Assembly: GCA_944391485.1 (NCBI GenBank)
Contig: CALXTQ010000004.1
Coordinates: 124,001 to 188,000 of the forward strand
Reading direction: 5' to 3'
Origin: an uncultured Alphaproteobacteria bacterium
GTDB lineage: Bacteria > Pseudomonadota > Alphaproteobacteria > RF32 > CAG-239
Length of the DNA: 64,000 nt
Position 1 is the stretch's first letter, and every line of letters begins with the position of its first letter. Position numbers and translations under genes: made by a program. The notes under the pieces are model-generated. The model made no database searches. It worked only from the letters and a program-made list of their open reading frames with translations, and was not told the DNA's origin. Below, in pieces: positions 60,976 to 64,000 of this stretch.

Positions 60976-62118
60976 ATGCAGAAATGGTATAAGAAAAACA
61001 GCAAGTCAAAAAACAGGGAGCTTTCCCGCAGTTCCGGCGCCGTTCAGCAGAATTACGCCGCGATAGATCTGGGGACAAATTCCTGCCGTCTGGTTATTGC
61101 CAGCCCGACCCCGACTTCTTTCAGAATTGTCGAAACCTTTTCCAAAATTACCAGACTGGGTGAGGGGATTATTAATGATAACGAACTGTCACGGGCGGCG
61201 ATCAAACGCACGATAGGTGCTCTGAAAGTCTGTGCCGGCGTCATTGAGGAATATGCCCCGATTCATCGCTCCCGTTTTGTGGCGACGGCGGCGTGCCGCC
61301 GGGCAAAAAACTGTAGAGAATTTCTGGATCTGGTTAAAAAAGAAACCGGGCTGAGCATAGAAACGATTTCTTCAAAGGAAGAGTCTCGCTTGGCCGTGGT
61401 GGGCTGTATTCCGCTGCTGAACAGAAATATCAAGCGGGCTTTGGTTTTTGATATCGGCGGCGGATCGACCGAGATATCTTTAGCCAGGGTGGCTAACAGC
61501 GGCAATACTTTTATTGAAGGCTTTGTTTCCCTACCGTACGGCGTGGTTACCATTTCCGAGGCTTTCCCTTCCAAAGACATGACGGATCTGGCCTATGATA
61601 CGATTATTGAGCGCACGCACAAGCTGCTGAAGGATTTCGACGAAAAATATCAGATTTATGACGCGATAAAGAATCAGGAAATACAGATTATCGGTACATC
61701 CGGGACGGTAACGGTGCTTGGCGCCGTGCATCTGAATCTGCCCCGCTACAACAGGTCTGCGGTAGACGGAATATCCATTACCAGACAGGATATTGACCGG
61801 GCCATTGCCAAAATAAAACGCCTTGGCGATGAGGGGCGGCGCCGTCATCCTTGTATTGGCGCTCAGAAAGCGGATCTGACAATGGCCGGCTGCGCGATAA
61901 TAGAAGCTTTGTGTTCATTCTGGCCCATAGAGGAGATTACCGTGGCCGACAGGGGCATCCGGGAAGGAATTCTGCTGGATATGATGCATAGCAACAAAGC
62001 GGGAAATTTTCACCGCAAAAAACGTTTTCGTCATCCGTATCGTCGTTACAACAAACAGGAAAGCGGCAGGGACGAAAAAAGACAGACAAGCGTCGGAACC
62101 GGAAAAAGACAGGACTGA
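60976..62118 (+). CDS. Ppx/GppA-family phosphatase (first copy)
   Basis: A 380-residue exopolyphosphatase/pppGpp phosphatase-like protein with the ASKHA fold. The phosphate-1 motif AAIDLGTNSCRLVIA is near residue 28, ATAACRRAKN and FDIGGGSTEISLA follow, and the later GTSGTVTVLGAVHL and DRGIREGILLDMM blocks are typical. The N-terminus has a 25-residue basic extension and the C-terminus a long Lys/Arg-rich tail that may bind polyphosphate or RNA. The start is uncertain because no ribosome site is clear. It is followed 4 nt later by a paralogue. Confidence 0.92.
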   Translation: MQKWYKKNSKSKNRELSRSSGAVQQNYAAIDLGTNSCRLVIASPTPTSFRIVETFSKITRLGEGIINDNELSRAAIKRTIGALKVCAGVIEEYAPIHRSRFVATAACRRAKNCREFLDLVKKETGLSIETISSKEESRLAVVGCIPLLNRNIKRALVFDIGGGSTEISLARVANSGNTFIEGFVSLPYGVVTISEAFPSKDMTDLAYDTIIERTHKLLKDFDEKYQIYDAIKNQEIQIIGTSGTVTVLGAVHLNLPRYNRSAVDGISITRQDIDRAIAKIKRLGDEGRRRHPCIGAQKADLTMAGCAIIEALCSFWPIEEITVADRGIREGILLDMMHSNKAGNFHRKKRFRHPYRRYNKQESGRDEKRQTSVGTGKRQD

Positions 62119-62122
62119 AAAT

Positions 62123-63070
62123 ATGAAGAAAAATGTTTTTGCCGCGATAGATCTGGGGACAAATTCCTGCCGTCTGGTTATTGCGGACGAGCGCGGACGG
62201 TATTTGTACAAGGATAACGAGACAACCAAACTCGGGGAAGGAATGTATGCGCAGATGCGTTTTACGCCCGAAGCCATTGTTCGGGGAACGGATTGTCTGT
62301 GCCGGTATGCCGAAAAGATGCGCGAATACGGTGTAACCGAATACCGGGCAGTGGCCACGGCGGCCTGTCGGATGGCCTCAAACGGAAAATATTTTGTGGA
62401 TCTGGTGAGAGAAAAATCCGGAATTGACATTGAAGTGATCGACGGTTATGAGGAAGCGCGCCTGAACCTGAAAGGCGCCGTGTCAAACGCCAAGGGCAAA
62501 GCTCCCTATGTACTGGTTTATGATCTGGGTGGCGGGTCGACGGAAATAACCCTGGCCAAAAATACGGAAAATCCGGAAATCATCTATACAGTTTCTATTC
62601 CCTGGGGAGCAAGAAACTCTTCGGAAGCCTTTGATCTGGCAGAGTTTGAAAGAGGCAGAGCCGAGCGGCTGAGAGCAGAAATCGAAAAAGAAACCAGAGC
62701 TTTTTGTTCGGAATGCCGATTGGATGAATATCGGGGAAAAGTCTGCTGCGTGGCGACATCCAGCAGCCCGCTGCGGCTGGTTTCATGGATCAGGGATTTT
62801 GGCAGTTATGACAGGGAAAAGGCCGACGGCATTGAGGCGGACGTTGCGGAGTTTGACAGGGTTATTGCGCAGGTTAATTCCCTGAGCCGCGCCGAGCTCG
62901 CCCAAAGCCCGTATGTCGGCGAAAAACGGTCCTTTATTTTTCAGGCCGCAAGCGTTATATTCAAAACAGTGTACGATGTTTTGGGCGTCCGAAGCCTGAC
63001 GGCTTCTCTGAAAAGCGCAAAAGACGGTATTATTGAAGAACTGGTAGAAAAATATGGCAAAACTGACTAA
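62123..63070 (+). CDS. Ppx/GppA-family phosphatase (second copy)
   Basis: A 315-residue paralogue of the preceding gene with AAIDLGTNSCRLVIA at residue 6, ATAACRMASN and YDLGGGSTEITLA. The C-terminal half is shorter and divergent, and the GTSGT block of the first copy appears as VATSSSPLRLV. It probably has a different substrate (polyphosphate, pppGpp or nucleotides) or is a regulatory subunit. AGGA precedes the ATG. A 44-nt block at the 5' end is identical to the first copy. Its end overlaps rlmE by 17 nt. Confidence 0.88.
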   Translation: MKKNVFAAIDLGTNSCRLVIADERGRYLYKDNETTKLGEGMYAQMRFTPEAIVRGTDCLCRYAEKMREYGVTEYRAVATAACRMASNGKYFVDLVREKSGIDIEVIDGYEEARLNLKGAVSNAKGKAPYVLVYDLGGGSTEITLAKNTENPEIIYTVSIPWGARNSSEAFDLAEFERGRAERLRAEIEKETRAFCSECRLDEYRGKVCCVATSSSPLRLVSWIRDFGSYDREKADGIEADVAEFDRVIAQVNSLSRAELAQSPYVGEKRSFIFQAASVIFKTVYDVLGVRSLTASLKSAKDGIIEELVEKYGKTD

Positions 63071-63755
63071 ATCGGCTAAGGAGGTGCGGGGCCGCCACCA
63101 GCTGACGGTTCGCGTCAAAACCTCCAAATATCGCGACAAATCCTCTAACCGCTGGCTCGAAAGACAGCTCAATGATCCGTATGTCGCGGAATCCAAAAGG
63201 CTTGGTTACCGCTCCAGAGCCGCTTTTAAACTGATTCAGCTGGACGAGAGGTATCATTTTCTCGGAAAGGGCAAAACCATTGTCGATTTGGGCTGCGCGC
63301 CGGGCGGCTGGACACAGGTCGCCGTCAAACGCAACAGGGGAACCGGTCAGGTCGTGGGCATTGATATTCTGGAAACGCAGCCGATTGAGGGGGCTACCCT
63401 TATCCGTCAGGATTTTACAGAAGCCGACGCGCCGGACAAGCTCAAGACGCTGCTGAACGGCGAAGCCGACATTGTCATGAGCGATATGGCGGCCAATACG
63501 ACCGGACACCAGCAGACTGACCATCTGCGGACAATCGGCCTGGTTGAGGTGGCTTACGAATTTGCCAAAGAAGTTCTGGCACCGGGCGGAATTTTTATTG
63601 CCAAAGTGTTTCAGGGCGGTGCGGAAGGCGCGCTGCTGGCCGATGTCAAAAAGAATTTTGCCAAGGTTTCGCATTGCAAGCCGGATGCCAGCCGTCAGGG
63701 GTCTCCCGAGACGTATCTTGTTGCTCAGGGGTTTCGCGGCGAAAAAATGGAATAG
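63054..63755 (+). CDS. rlmE: 23S rRNA Um2552 2'-O-methyltransferase RlmE
   Basis: A 233-residue FtsJ/RrmJ enzyme. A basic N-terminal tail precedes SSNRWLERQLNDPYVAESKRLGYRSRAAFKLIQLDE (catalytic Lys). The SAM motif is VDLGCAPGGWTQVA, and the catalytic Asp, Lys and Glu appear in SDMAANTTG, GIFIAKVFQGG and SRQGSPETYLVAQGF. The order ppx-rlmE is common in Alphaproteobacteria. It overlaps the ppx end. Confidence 0.96.
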   Translation: MAKLTKSAKEVRGRHQLTVRVKTSKYRDKSSNRWLERQLNDPYVAESKRLGYRSRAAFKLIQLDERYHFLGKGKTIVDLGCAPGGWTQVAVKRNRGTGQVVGIDILETQPIEGATLIRQDFTEADAPDKLKTLLNGEADIVMSDMAANTTGHQQTDHLRTIGLVEVAYEFAKEVLAPGGIFIAKVFQGGAEGALLADVKKNFAKVSHCKPDASRQGSPETYLVAQGFRGEKME

Positions 63756-63794
63756 GCCGATGTTTGACTTCGGCCGGCCGGAAAGAGGGGGTTC

Positions 63795-64000
63795 ATGTTA
63801 AAAAAGAGTCTTGTCGAAACGGTTTTGGCGCGGGCTTTGGAAAACGGCGGCGATTTTGCCGAAATTTTTGTGGAGAAAAGCCACAGCGCCGGTATATTCA
63901 TGTCCAAACGCCAGGTTCATTCTTCGCAGTCGGCTCTGAATTACGGCGCAGGAATTCGGGTTTTTAACGGCAGTTTTTACAGCTATGCCGATACCAGTGA
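63795..64000 (+). CDS. TldD/PmbA-type metallopeptidase-related protein (partial)
   Basis: The first 68 codons of a gene cut by the window end. ALENGGDFAEIFVEKSHSAGIFMSKRQVHS followed by NYGAGIRVFNGSFYSYADTS matches the N-terminal beta domain of TldD/PmbA-like proteins, which form peptidases for peptide antibiotics and CcdA-like antitoxins. GAGGGGG precedes the ATG at 63795. The catalytic HExxxH part would lie beyond the window, so TldD versus PmbA cannot be decided. Confidence 0.7.
   Translation, partial: MLKKSLVETVLARALENGGDFAEIFVEKSHSAGIFMSKRQVHSSQSALNYGAGIRVFNGSFYSYADTS

Overview
This window reads as chromosomal DNA of an alphaproteobacterium, probably an uncultured, low-oxygen or host-associated one (the lifestyle is inference). 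The phylogenetic clues are seen directly: a circularly permuted two-piece tmRNA gene next to an alphaproteobacterial-type SspB, a CcrM-type GANTC methyltransferase, the gene orders sfsA-map-radC and GatB/YqeY-dnaG-rpoD, an RHH_4 ribbon-helix-helix protein, and a likely RquA (rhodoquinone) protein. No rRNA operon, CRISPR array, insertion sequence or prophage was seen. Most of the window is housekeeping DNA with tightly packed genes.

Layout. 0-4.2 kb: ELM1-like protein, facing a compact minus-strand operon (secreted protein, rsmE, LuxR-type response regulator, Hpt protein, rquA). 4.3-9.3 kb: cmk, rpsA, a small membrane protein, an exported ankyrin protein, ribokinase. 9.4-11.2 kb: an isolated flagellin-like gene whose variable region looks like a beta-helix. 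11.2-12.3 kb: ssrA (tmRNA), sspB and an RHH protein. 12.6-15.1 kb: folA-thyA and an unrecognised minus-strand cluster that includes a 58-codon gene. 15.4-18.2 kb: a dolichol/diacylglycerol kinase-like protein and an LTA-synthase-like sulfatase-fold enzyme. 18.4-26 kb: alaS, tspO, rnj, sfsA, map, radC. 26-31.7 kb: tRNA-Pro, tRNA-Arg, hydrolase, DUF1796, queH, a PcfJ-like protein, trxB. 31.8-39 kb: an unusual Cys-rich peroxiredoxin, greA, the DUF3015/DUF4105 pair, a secreted protein, yqeY-dnaG-rpoD. 41.7-45.4 kb: DUF1847, IMPase, tRNA-Ile2, acetyltransferase, Nudix, and a metallophosphoesterase with an apparent frameshift.

The most interesting part is 45.4-55.6 kb. A long structured leader precedes an eleven-gene same-strand operon: VioA-type sugar aminotransferase, AcpS-type phosphopantetheinyl transferase, KASIII, acyl carrier protein, SDR ketoreductase, WbqC, NeuD/PglD-like acyltransferase, beta-propeller glycosidase-like protein, two tandem GT2 glycosyltransferases and an MsbA-type exporter. 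Together they read as a self-contained route to an N-(3-hydroxyacyl)-amino-sugar glycan, resembling Pseudomonas flagellin viosamine islands but with its own carrier-protein activator and flippase.

The right end (55.7-64 kb) holds a rhodanese, an M16-peptidase homologue without its HxxEH histidines, rnhB, two unknown helical proteins behind an operator-like palindrome, ccrM, two tandem Ppx/GppA genes sharing a 44-nt identical block, rlmE and the start of a TldD/PmbA-type gene. All family assignments were made by reading motifs by eye; no database search was run.
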